Origin: Lumnitzera littorea
Lineage: Eukaryota; Streptophyta; Magnoliopsida; Myrtales; Combretaceae
NCBI GenBank assembly: GCA_024138015.1
Contig: JAMXBB010000009.1
Location: 96,208,098 to 96,272,097, forward strand
Reading direction: 5' to 3'
DNA length: 64,000 nt
A program made the translations under genes and the position numbers. The notes under the pieces were generated by a model. The model searched no databases. It was not told the DNA's origin and worked only from the letters and a program-made list of their open reading frames with translations. Each line of letters opens with the position of its first letter. Within the stretch, counting starts at the first letter, position 1. Below, one piece after another: positions 24,832-34,872 of this stretch.

Positions 24832-26256
24832 GTCGTGTCACATGGTCCGAGAAGTAGAACTTGACCATGTAGAAGCACATGAGTAGTACATCTACATGGT
24901 ACCCACACTATCCATATATCAATACTTATACGGTAGAAAGCAAGAAGCCTACCAATGTCGTCATGGGAGTAAGGCATCCATACGACCTACAAAATTAGCT
25001 AATTAGAATATTTAGCCACATAATGTTGCAAAAGAAAATGTAATTGTAGTTAGTAACTTATGTACTTACTTTGGTCGTTGATGGTCGAATGCATCTCTAT
25101 ACTAGCCAAAAACATGTGGGAAGCTCCATAACATCGAACTTAGACCCCCCATTAACTCATCAATAGGTGATCGTCCACTACTACCATAATCCGACTAGGT
25201 TGTGGAATAATGTGTGGGAAGTACTCCCATATTGACACATGGAGTAAGATAAACGGCCTACTAATCTCACTTGCATCCATCCATGATGTAAGGTACAGTT
25301 GGCGATGGAGTCACACCAAGCATACAGCACCCCAGGTGTATTGACTAGCTACATTAAGGTCAGAGAGGAGAGGAAGGAACAACAGACGCACTATGTTATT
25401 AGACTTATCTGAGAGTAGCATCCCCTTAATTAGCTACATAATATGAGCTTTGATGTATCACAACACACTAATATCATATGCATTCGTTGGAAGGTTACCG
25501 AAGTTGTCTTTCAACCAGGACAACTTCACTCAAGCCCTATTAATAGCATTAGAAAGGGGGTGTAATCCAATTAACTATAAGCATATGTCAGCCCAACCTA
25601 ATTACAAGCCACTCATCATAGCTTGACCATCAATCAATAAACCAATCAGCATGGAGATGTCCTGAAGTGTAATTGTCAACTCTTTTGTGTGGAAATGGAA
25701 TGTATGCATCTCCTCTCTCTAATGCTCCACCTAGGCTGTAATCAAATGCTAATCAAGCTATATGAATAGTATCTGTTTGGCACCAAGAAAGCTAGCTTGC
25801 TTAAAATAAGGAGATGTTTGTGGACATATCAGGATCTCCTGTCCATCTCTACATATGAACATGGCCTTTTGTCTGTGACATTTGAGTTAGAGATTTACCT
25901 ACAAGTTACATTAAAGGCGAACAAATATTAGATCAAATCGAAGGACTTTTGCTGCAATTAAATTCCAATGTTATACGTCCTCATTTGACCACCCCACACT
26001 AGCTCAAACCTATGGGATGCTTGCAATCAAAGCAATGACCTATTAGTAGGTCCTAGATCCATCTACACCTACTAAACAGAATGAAACAGTAAGAGCCAAT
26101 TCCATTAGAAGACCAATTAGAAGTATAAAGGGCAAGTAATGAAATATAAAAACTAATAGTAGCAATATATAGCTAACAAACTATAAATATCAGTAGATCA
26201 TTCACAAATGCTACAACGACGTTACCAATTGATCTACTAAATGTAGACTAACGGCC

Positions 26257-28624
26257 TTATTGAGGGCATCTTCTCTTATTATGCCCTTTAACATCGCATA
26301 ATCCATGTATGTATGTTAATGGCCCCTCATGAATATCCATCTCCTTTTTGAACCGTTTCTCCTAAGGCCTTCTGAGACTCCTAACCTTACCCCCTCTTTA
26401 TATTGAGTGCCACATAGGAATGTCAAGCAAAGGCCAATTAGCCTTATTCGTACATGGCATGAAAGAACGTACATACATTCATAGTTGATGCTGCCACGTA
26501 TACTAATATCCAATATGTACTGTACAATCCATGCTCATTTTTCCCATAGCTACTATTGCGTAAGAGCACGAAATCCTGTATGTTTGCCACTTATTATAAG
26601 TGTATTGACGATTTCTAAGTGCAATAATGTGACTATTTCCCCCCTTATGACTATAACCTATAGAGCGTAGTACAGTTATAACCTCAAAGGTCTACTCATT
26701 ATAGTCGAAGATGATAACCCGGTGTCAACTTGCTATTTTGCACCATCTATTAAGCTTTCTCTTAGCAAATTTAGTCAACACCTTGCCCATGCCCATCTGA
26801 TTGGCTATCTTGATCCAATGCTGGTTGAAGTAGTCATTGTAGTTATAAAAGGTTTTCTTCACCAAAGTTACAACAGGCAGATTCTTAGTATCCTTTAGTG
26901 CATTATTATAACTTTCAACAATATTCGTATTCTCAATATCAAAGCGAGCTCTATCATCATATGATAAGGTCCACATCCTTAGATGTAATTCTCTGAAGTA
27001 TGTCCTAGTGTGAAGACTCATCGACTTGGCCTCATCATAGTATGCTTAGAATTTTCAAAGTTGCAACTGTTACGCTGCCTTCTTTATTAGTTTTTTACAC
27101 TCCTTGTTCTTCACCTAGGAATTGAAATTACTAGCGGCGTATCGGATGCACCATCGCTACAGCCACCCATTTAGCTACACTACATTTTATCCTTCAATTA
27201 CAGATTGCATTCCAAAGTCATGGTCAGATATTAAACAAATGTTTGTACAACCCTTTATCACATACATGAGTAGACACTTCAAGAACCATCCTTAACTATC
27301 CTTACACTCCTCATTAACCAAAGCAAATCTAAGGGAGCCGATATAGTTTGCACCATCAACTCCAATCACAATAAGAAGGTTATGCTTGTACTTCTTATAT
27401 AGAAATGTAACGTCGATGGTAATCACAGGCCTGAAAAACAGCATGTCATTTAGTTTCGAATATCTAAGTAAGTGACAATGAAATAACTATTAAACTTGTA
27501 CAAGAAGTGTGAGATTGTAGTACCGTACCTATAATGTACAAAGGCCTCAATATATAGTCCAAACACTTAGAATACTTGATCAAATAACATATGACCCGTA
27601 GGGTCACTATCTCACCACCTCCACTCTACCATGGTACCTAGATTAACCTCTTTAAAAGTGTTTAAAAGATATGATAGCACTACATATGAATCCTCTTACC
27701 TTCCATAAACATGTTGTATCACTTTGCACTTTGCCTTCTAAACTCTTGTTATGTATTCAGTTTAACCATATTGTTTACAAAAGATGGCTTGGATATGTTT
27801 CACCATAATACTCGATAATTCCTATGCTTCCTTAATGATAAACTAAGACAAAGTTGTTGTATTCAATTAAGGATGGTCTTGACTAAGAGCGGGACTTAGG
27901 CATGTGTGTGAGCTAACGAACTTAGTTATCATAAAGCATTCAGCCTGCATTTTTTTTTGCATGCACGTAGTCTCCATTTGTAGCCTTTCTCCCAATTAAC
28001 ACATCTGATTAACCAGAAAGTAAGCTTGGACTTATTCACCACGAAGTTGTGATGGTTCATAACATGATGCAGTTTCACTACTAATTTTAAGTGTTCTTTT
28101 TTCAGGAATCACATTTCCACCTTATATTTATCGCTGAAACATCCCAATTGTGTTCACATCTGTAGTTAACCCCTACCTTCAATTGTTTCTCTTGCTCGAC
28201 CCTTCAGCTTCGTCAACTTCCTAGAGCCACCCTTCACTTTGAATGATGTCAAGATTAGAATCAATACCATCTGAGTCTTCGTCAATGTTTTCACAAGCTA
28301 GTTTGTTCTCTACATCTATATTCCTATTAGATTTGGTTATGATCATTATGTTATTTTAATAAGGCATGCTATTACTATTAGATATATCACTATGTACAAC
28401 CAATTGAGATTGAAACACCTGATTTTCTACTTGAAACCTAACATTCTCATCATACCCTCCAAAATCATACTCAATAGTTGAGGGAATGTCAATTTCATGG
28501 ACTGCAACATATATTTTTGCTGAATGGCTTACTCTATCACTTCTTTGTGATGATGCCGTACGTCATAATCGTCGTTTATAGGTATAACACAGAATATGTC
28601 ATACTCCCTCCTATAAGAAGACAT
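26257..28624 (-). pseudogene. MuDR/MULE transposase pseudogene, near full length
   Basis: Minus-strand reading from the ATG at 28624 (MSSYRREYDIFC) shows the order of a MURA-like transposase. There is an acidic linker (near 28300), then an N-terminal MuDR region near 28020-27860 (LTFWLIRCVNWEKGYKWRLR, then ITKFVSSHTC). An intron at 27431-27528 is followed by the DDE core: FRPVITIDVTFL with the first Asp, and CLISDHDFGMQSVIEG with the second. From 27021 the intact stretch includes 'IENTNIVESYNNALKD', the usual 'TTNIxESxN' motif. WQTYRISCSYAIVA near 26580 is a degenerate SWIM finger. CDVKGHNKRRCPQ before the stop at 26257 is the terminal zinc knuckle. Several stops and frame breaks inactivate it. 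The PMD pseudogene follows on the same strand. Terminal inverted repeats were not recognised, so the element's limits are unknown. Confidence 0.88.
27431..27528 (-). other. Intron in the MULE transposase
   Basis: On the minus strand GTACGG at 27528 and TTTTTCAG ending at 27431 bound 98 bp. Excision joins CATTATAG to GCCTGTGATTACC and reads HYRPVIT in frame, matching the conserved 'RPV(I/V)xxD' of MULE transposases. That fit is the evidence for the exact borders. Confidence 0.8.
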
Positions 28625-29517
28625 CTGTGAATCAAATCAACTCAATGAGTCGTCATGTCAACTCAAATGAATACCTACTGACACGACGACTAAATTTAAT
28701 ATAAAAAGTATGCTCCTCATGACAATTGATTATTTTCTAACCATTTTATTCATATAAGAATTATCTGACTTAACCAATTATATTGATATTATATAAGTCT
28801 ACTCACATCACACGTTACATGTATAATAAACTGATATGGATAATTAGGAACATAAACAAATTTGATGTAGACAACAATATACCATCATATTCTTAAAACA
28901 ATGCTATTTTACACATTTATATGTTTGTAAAATTGCTCAAAAGAGGAAAAAATGATATCTTTTAATTTTTCAACTTTTAGAGAGAGAAATGGGGGAGATC
29001 GTGAGTTTTTAGTATTGTTTTTTAAAAATATTTTTTAGGAATTGTTGTGCACTACTTTGTGTGCAAAATTTATAATTTTTTTTAAATGAGTTGAAAATCA
29101 CAATGCATAGACACGAATTTGAGTAGGAATTTTCTAGAGAGAGAGTAAGTTTCTATAATGAGGAGAATGGAAAAAGTAGAAAAAGGCTCAGTAGTGAAAT
29201 TAGGCTAACAAGCAATTTTGGATAAGCAATTTTGGATTCAATTAATTTTAGGTATCGTATTCATGAAAATATTTTTCTAAAATCAATATTTTTGAGTTTT
29301 TTTTTTCCTTTTCCCCTAAATATATACAGCTTTTAACTGATTCAATAACAGAAAAATTAATTTAAATTTCTGCCCTTTTCTTTCTTTTTTATTTTTGCCA
29401 AAAATTTATGCTCTTTTCAAATCTCGTTTTATATGGAAACCAAACATTCCCCCTTTTTGTTTTTCGTCATTTTATTTCCTTTTTTGTTTTTTTATTTTTT
29501 CCTTCTTCTTGTAGAAC
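28625..29517. other. AT-rich interval between MULE and leader-like exon
   Basis: No gene is seen. The right MULE terminus should be here, but no matching inverted repeat was found. Poly-T-rich sequence at 29300-29510 directly precedes the exon-like segment and could be promoter or intron sequence. Confidence 0.4.
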
Positions 29518-29876
29518 ATGCAGGGCCAATTTGAACAAGTCGCGCGTCCTGAAAACCCTTGTTTGTATCTAGAATCTTCTTATTTTGACTACTCAGTCCC
29601 AATTTCATTGCAAGTGGCTTCGAATAATCAACAAACAAGAATCGTCAAGCCAAGCCCCATCTCTGCCATTAGCTATCAGTTTCTTCATTCCTTTTTCTTC
29701 AACTCGAGGTACAGTTTTTTCTTTTTCTTTCTTTTCTTTCTTCTTTAGCAATTAAATCCAATTCTGGGCTTAGAACGATTTTGATTTGATGTAGATCAAC
29801 AAACAAGAATCGTCAAGCCAAACCCCATCTCTGCCATTAGCTGTCAGTTTCTTCATTCCTTTTTCTTCAACGCAAG
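29518..29876 (+). other. Leader-like exon with duplicated splice donors
   Basis: Following a long T-rich stretch, a less AT-rich segment ends in donor-like GAG|GTACAG at 29708/29709 and again, in a duplicated copy, AAG|GTACAG at 29876/29877. A 76-codon ORF (MQGQFEQVARPENP...) crosses the first donor and ends in poly-Phe translated from the intron-like pyrimidine run, so it is probably not a real protein. The likeliest reading is the 5' untranslated exon of a plus-strand gene, possibly the membrane-protein gene at 34873. That linkage is inference. Confidence 0.4.
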
Positions 29877-29962
29877 GTACAGTTTTTTCTTTTTCTTTCT
29901 TTACTTTCTTCTTTAGCAATTAAATCCAATTCTGGGTTTAGAACGATTTTGATTTGATGAAG
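29627..29962 (+). repeat. Tandem duplication, two units of 168 bp
   Basis: Units 29627-29794 and 29795-29962 are nearly identical, both starting ATCAACAAACAAGAATCGTC and ending with GATTTTGATTTGATG. Only about ten differences are seen. Each carries a GGTACAG donor-like site followed by a T-rich run and CAATTAAATCCAATTCTGGG. The high identity shows a recent duplication. Confidence 0.93.
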
Positions 29963-31654
29963 ATAAGACCCATCAGCAAGAATTGGGTTTTATGGTTGAT
30001 TACGTTTTATATCGCTCTTTATTGTTGGTATGGAGTTAGTTTGATGCGTCATTCTGCTGCATAAGAACCGGATAACATGCTTTAAAGCTTCTATCATTAC
30101 AGGCAAAATGTCTAGGAAAAAGAAAAATAATGATTATGAAGCTAGATATATCTTATCTGTGTTTACTGATTGGGTTAACTTCATTTTTCCTTGTAAATTA
30201 TTGTGAAAATATCTATGTTTTTGTTGCCAAATTCAACTAAGTGTGTGCTGGTTTAGTGTAAACATTTTCTAGAGATTTTTTGACATATGTTGTAATTAAA
30301 GCTTTGCAATTATCAAATGTTATTGTGTTAGTCTTAAAATGTTCCAAACACTAGTAGCTTTTAGCACTACACGGTATGTAAGGTAATACAATGGTCAACC
30401 ACCGCTGTTAGAAGTGGTTAACAACCATGAAAAAAGCTAATAGAGAATGGAGGAAATGGTTTTCATATTTTCTGTGATGATTAACCACTGTTATAGGTTG
30501 TTGGCTGTCATCTTAGACTCAGTGGCTCTAGTAATTGTAATCTCTTAAGATTAGTATAATATTACGTGATATTTCAATGCTTTTTTGGTAAGTTCAGAAT
30601 CCGGTGAAAGTTTAAAATAGCTAAAGACTTGCAAACTGGACACTATTTGGCTGTGAAACGTGATTTTCTGGACTCATTGAGGCACATACTAGTATATAGT
30701 GCTATATTCCAGTATAACCCTGGTAGTTACCATGGATGCCCTGATTGTTAAGGAATTCTTTTCCTGGAAGAGCACAGATTTAGTTGGACGGGCTATTTCT
30801 AAATACATCTACATTGTCAAGTGGGAAAAACCATGAACCAGGGTGGACACAGAAGGTAGACCCATCACTGCTTTCCCAAACTCAAAACGAAAATTTTTCC
30901 TTTTAGTCAAAATTTGCAGTTCGACAACTTTTGAGTAAAATCCTGGGTCCACCATTGTTTGTGATGGACCAGGCAAACTTCTCAAATGCATGATGGCAAA
31001 TCCAAAAAAGTGTGTTGGCAAGAATTGAACATAGTGCAATTTGTTGAGCCTTAATCTAAGCTGGCACCTTGAAGCAAAAAAGTATATTTTTATTTTTGAC
31101 ATTTTGTAAATGAACAATGTACTTTCGTGATTCAAAGGAATCTGTACAGCTTTGGAGCTGTCCTGTTTCTTCCCTTTGAACCTACTCTATCTTTTGCTTT
31201 GCTTGTCAAAGCGTTTTCTCACTGAGAGCATTGAAGGATGTTTATAGGTTAATTGGGTTGCTGTTCTCTTTCTGAGGGGCTAAAATAGTGTCATTCTAAC
31301 TTTAGGGAGACCAGAATTCAGATTTTTGAATTATATTTACTTTAAGTAACCTTACTTCAAAGGCAGATTTGGGATTCATATAGGTTAGCATTTCAATCAT
31401 TTCAAAGGCATTGAGGAACAATTGATTCAGCCATTGTGAGGAATCATTTTCTTCGATCCCCTAAGCGGCACCCTGGATGCTCATTTATGAATAAAGCTGC
31501 AGCCGGATATGTTTATGAATCCATTTATATAGTGTTCCTTATGTTTGAGCCAAATGCAACTTCTTTTGGTCCAACAACTCCATGGTGACTGCAGAAATAG
31601 TTAATGTGGTTCTGCTGATATATAAGCCATTGTATCCAGGTGTAATTTTGTTTA
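29963..31654 (+). other. Probable intronic or intergenic sequence
   Basis: No convincing coding exon. A CATTACAG acceptor-like site precedes GCAAAATGTCTAGG near 30101, but the following reading frame is short. A 108-codon minus-strand ORF at 30809-31135 shows no recognisable motif and lacks any neighbouring exon. The interval is less AT-rich than the flanking transposon deserts. Confidence 0.35.
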
Positions 31655-31839
31655 ACTAAACTAGTAATTCCTGTGCCTTGTTGTGTGTGGAGTGGCGTAA
31701 GACTCGACACTCGATAAATCCCAATTTGTGGCTTCCTTTTTTTCTCTCTTTTCTTTTTACCTCTTTGGACTTTAATGGTTTAGGTGCTCCTTTTTAGATA
31801 ATGTAAGCTTTCTTACACATGGGCTTCCAACTTTGGCAG

Positions 31840-32568
31840 GTTCAACCACACAAGTGAAAATGAAAAAGCCATATAAGTTTTCTACAGTGGAGCTTTCAAG
31901 GTGGTCCTATGTGACATTGAATATAATGGGGGTAAAAAGGACGTTTTGTTTGAATGAGCAAATGACTACTCATTCTCTTATTTAATTAATAGATTGCCTG
32001 AGTGCATTAGGCGCAGGGATATTTCTACATTGTGTTTAGTGGTTTGGTTTACAAAACTTGATGTGGTTTGTGCATGATTTTTAATGACATGGGTGTGATA
32101 GATATGTTTTATTATTTGCTACGTGGTGGACTAGTTGATATGTATGATAACATGAGGGATTTACTCTTGTAAATTAAGAAAGTAATTTGTTTTTTCTTGG
32201 AGAATCTTTAAATAGTGAGGATAGTGACAATATTTGTGACAATTAAAAGAATGATGTGTTGTTAGGTGTAGAGAACAATGAATTATATAAGGAGCTATTA
32301 GAAGTTGGAAAAATCTACATGAGTATTATAGGAGAAATAAGTAGGAATAGAAGTAATGGAGCAAATATTGGACCAGAAATTTAGAGACTGATCAAGGCGT
32401 TTTGGGCTAGAATTTATGAATGTTTGGGTATGAAATTGATTATGGAGATAATAAAATTCAAAATGATGAAAAGAGAGTTAGGGAAGCAATGATAGCAGTG
32501 AAGAGAGTTATTGAGGTAAGGCCTAAATATCCTATCTATAATCCTATTGTGGGGATTTTGTATTTTAT
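31840..32568 (+). pseudogene. MULE transposase N-terminal fragment, left arm
   Basis: After an acceptor-like TTGGCAG the plus strand reads, with stops, as the N-terminal part of a MULE transposase. An open segment at 32420-32545 gives GYEIDYGDNKIQNDE and then VRPKYPIYNP, which matches the 'FNP'-type motif that opens the conserved MuDR N-terminal region. The copy ends shortly after this motif, where it meets the loop. The same peptide occurs on the opposite strand in the right arm. Confidence 0.75.
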
Positions 32569-32614
32569 GTCACTTTGCATGAACTTTCGTCTGATGGTTT
32601 CTTACATATGTAAA

Positions 32615-33400
32615 TCACTTATCCCCAAGCTGTTTTGCATTCTTGAGCACCATATATACAACAAATGCAAAATCTTTTATATTAGGATTATAAATAGGAT
32701 ATTTAGGCCTTACCCTTATCAATTCCTCTTCACCTTTCCCATTTCCTTCGTTCTTCATACCCAATATTTTTAATTTCATTATCTCCATAATCAGTTTCAT
32801 GTTCAATAAATGATAAATAAAAATTCCAAATGAAAAACCTCCTAATCACTCTTCAAGTTTTTTACTCCAACATTTGCTTTATTATTTCCCTTCCTATATG
32901 TTTCTGCTACAATAAACTCCCATAGATTTTTCCTATGGCTCTTCATTTGATTTGTCATCGTCCATTGTACTTAGTAACACATCATCTTTCAAATTGTCAT
33001 CAATGTTGTCGCTGTCTTCACTACCAGTAGATTCTCCTAGAAAAATGAACCACTTTCCCAATTTATAGTAGTATATCCCTTCTGCTCAACATATATGTCA
33101 ATTAGTCAATCATGCAAGTTGCAACAAATAATAAAGCATGTCTGCTATATCCATGTTATTAGAAATCAGCACAATCCATCAAAGAGTTTTTGTAACCAAC
33201 CTCCTAAAATGTGCTGTAAAAATATCTGTGCACCTATGCCTTCAGATAATCTCTTAGTAAAATAAGAGAATGAGCAATCACTTACTTTTATAAACAGAAA
33301 GTTCTTTTTAACCCTCCATTATATTAATGTCACTAAGGACCACTTTGCAAGCTCTACTGTGAAAAACTTGTATAGCTTTTTCACTTTTACCGTATGATTG
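32615..33400 (-). pseudogene. MULE transposase N-terminal fragment, right arm
   Basis: The minus strand reads the same protein region as the left arm. A segment near 33110-33060 reads IDIYVEQ, like the 'DIYVEH' motif of MULE N-termini, then an acidic linker (GSEDSDNIDDN) near 33020. VRPKYPIYNP at about 32717-32688 is followed by FAFVVYMVLKNAKQLGDK, matching 'F..GM.FKNAKQ' of the MuDR N-terminal domain. This copy extends further 3' than the left one, through the loop. Stops interrupt it, so it is not a working transposase. Confidence 0.8.
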
Positions 33401-33806
33401 AACCTGCAAAAATTGGAACTCTACATGTAACTTGTAAGAAAGCTTCCATTGTTTGCAAATGAGCACCAAGCCATTAAAATTTGAAAAAAACTGACTCGTA
33501 GATTGGGACCTGTCGAGCGGAGGGCCCTAGGCCACTTCAATGCAACTCCAAGGCACAAGAATTATGTTTCATTACTGTGTTGGGTTAACATGCTTATATT
33601 GGGTTTCATTCCTGTGTTGGATTATGTATACCGAAGTTTACTTGGGTTTGGGTTGGGTTTATTTGGGGTTAGGCTGATTTAGAAGCCATATGTTGGGCAT
33701 CTAGATGCTTGAAGCGGAAGGTCAGCAGCTTATATTGGCAAGGCAGATGGACTTGTTTCTTAAAATGTGGATCCTGACATGGAGAAGAGGGGGCCTAGGC
33801 CACTTC

Positions 33807-34194
33807 NNNNNNNNNNNNNNNNNNNNNNNNNNNNNNNNNNNNNNNNNNNNNNNNNNNNNNNNNNNNNNNNNNNNNNNNNNNNNNNNNNNNNNNNNNNNNN
33901 NNNNNNNNNNNNNNNNNNNNNNNNNNNNNNNNNNNNNNNNNNNNNNNNNNNNNNNNNNNNNNNNNNNNNNNNNNNNNNNNNNNNNNNNNNNNNNNNNNNN
34001 NNNNNNNNNNNNNNNNNNNNNNNNNNNNNNNNNNNNNNNNNNNNNNNNNNNNNNNNNNNNNNNNNNNNNNNNNNNNNNNNNNNNNNNNNNNNNNNNNNNN
34101 NNNNNNNNNNNNNNNNNNNNNNNNNNNNNNNNNNNNNNNNNNNNNNNNNNNNNNNNNNNNNNNNNNNNNNNNNNNNNNNNNNNNNNNNNNNNNN
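33807..34194. other. Assembly gap (388 N)
   Basis: Unsequenced bases. The left edge ends GGCCTAGGCCACTTC, a phrase also present at about 33526-33539 as CCCTAGGCCACTTC on the same strand, so the gap lies in or next to repeated sequence and may be a collapsed repeat. Confidence 0.99.
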
Positions 34195-34426
34195 GGGGGG
34201 AAGCAAAGGGGGACACGGAGAGAGAGAGAGGATAAGTTCTTTTTGTGTATCTTTTCTGCAACATATATTGCTCTCCAAGTCTCAATGACAAGTAACAGTA
34301 AAAATAGTTGAGTTTTGTTTACATTAGTAGTGGTATACTGGTGTACACTGCAAGCATAGATAAAATGTAGCTCTTCTTTTGGGGAACTTATTTCATTTGA
34401 TCGCTCTCCTAACTATCATACTTCAG

Positions 34427-34550
34427 GTCTCTTCTGTAGATAAATGTAAGGTAGTAGTTGAAAACAGCTCTCACGAATTTGGTGCCCTTGAGTGTCGTGT
34501 TCTTTGTGGAACTTACCCAAAAGAACATGATACTCGTGGCCACTAAATTG
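34427..34550 (+). other. Candidate exon of unknown gene
   Basis: ACTTCAG precedes 34427 and GTAAGC follows 34550, a convincing acceptor and donor. Frame 1 is open for 38 codons (VSSVDKCKVVVENSSHEFG, then ALECRVLCGTYPKEHDTRGH) and stops four bases before the donor. The composition is gene-like, but I do not recognise the protein. It could be a fragment of a decayed gene or a leader exon of the membrane-protein gene downstream. No homologous segment was seen elsewhere in the window. Confidence 0.45.
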
Positions 34551-34872
34551 GTAAGCAAGTGTCCATGTTACTATAATGTAATTATGCTCAAATGAGAAAA
34601 AAAGTAAGAGGAGGGAGCTTGTCTTAGCTATTGGTGTTGTATGTTCAAAAATGGTATGGAGAATGTAAATTATCTCCTTTCACAATGTGGAAGAGTGAGA
34701 TTTTTTGTGGAAATTTAGTCGAGCAGTAACTCTGTGGGTTCGACCAGATTGGCTGTATTCTGCTTCTTTCTTAGCTATTGTGTGTGTGTGTGTGTGTACG
34801 CATACACATATATATTTTTCAATTACATCATAAAAAGGTTTTCTTTGAATCAGATCCAAGATAAGAGATCAC

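Larger units (their letters stand above)
21230..26062 (-). pseudogene. Plant mobile domain (PMD) pseudogene, split by a solo LTR
   Basis: Read on the minus strand from the ATG at 26062 (MDLGPTNRSLL), the sequence follows PMD/MAIN-type proteins. A 'DxGPxxxSxL..Q..HR...VW' N-terminus is followed near 25700-25620 by HTFHFHTKELTITLQDISML and GLLIDG, matching the PMD hallmark 'HTFHLP.GE.TITLEDV..LLGLPIDG'. The C-terminal part left of 22170 holds the ELHDIDLQG and 'W..Y.DWY' segments typical of the domain's end. Many stops and frame breaks show it is dead. The solo LTR at 22175-24831 is inserted at the conserved Arg-Gln-Phe site. PMD genes occur as plant nuclear genes (MAIN, MAIL1) and inside plant transposons. 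The MULE transposase 195 bp upstream on the same strand argues for the transposon-borne kind. The C-terminal limit is approximate. Confidence 0.8.
31655..33570. repeat. 1.9-kb long inverted repeat made from two MULE transposase 5' fragments
   Basis: The left arm (about 31655-32568) and right arm (about 32665-33570) are inverted copies over some 900 bp, with roughly 75-85% identity by eye, around a loop of about 95 nt. Matching landmarks, given plus strand on the left and minus on the right, include TTGGCAGGTTCAACC / TTTGCAGGTTCAATC, GTGGTCCTATGTGACATT / GTGGTCCTTAGTGACATT, CTCATTCTCTTATTT in both, ATGTTTTATTATTTGCT / ATGCTTTATTATTTGTT, and GGCCTAAATATCCTAT in both. A transcript through it would fold into a long hairpin. 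Both arms encode the same decayed MULE transposase N-terminus. The layout matches the principle of maize Mu killer, an inverted duplication of MuDR sequence whose hairpin RNA silences MuDR. Whether this one is transcribed is unknown. Confidence 0.9.

Noticed and set aside
28625..29300. Right terminal inverted repeat of the MULE
   Set aside because: I compared the AT-rich flanks on both sides of 21.2-28.6 kb by eye and found no convincing inverted match.
29518..29748. A 76-residue protein starting MQGQFEQ
   Set aside because: The frame runs through a splice-donor-like site into a poly-T-rich stretch giving a run of Phe. A leader exon is more likely.
30367..30699. A small CACTA-like element (CACTACACGG ... 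ATATAGTG)
   Set aside because: The terminal match is only about seven bases and the flanking 3-bp sequences do not agree. The internal AACCACNGCTGTTAG-like repeats are suggestive but insufficient.
30809..31135. 108-residue minus-strand ORF
   Set aside because: No recognisable motif, no neighbouring exon, and length within chance expectation for this less AT-rich stretch.
33705..34291. Long ORFs on both strands across 33.7-34.3 kb
   Set aside because: They exist only because the 388-base gap of unknown bases contains no stops.
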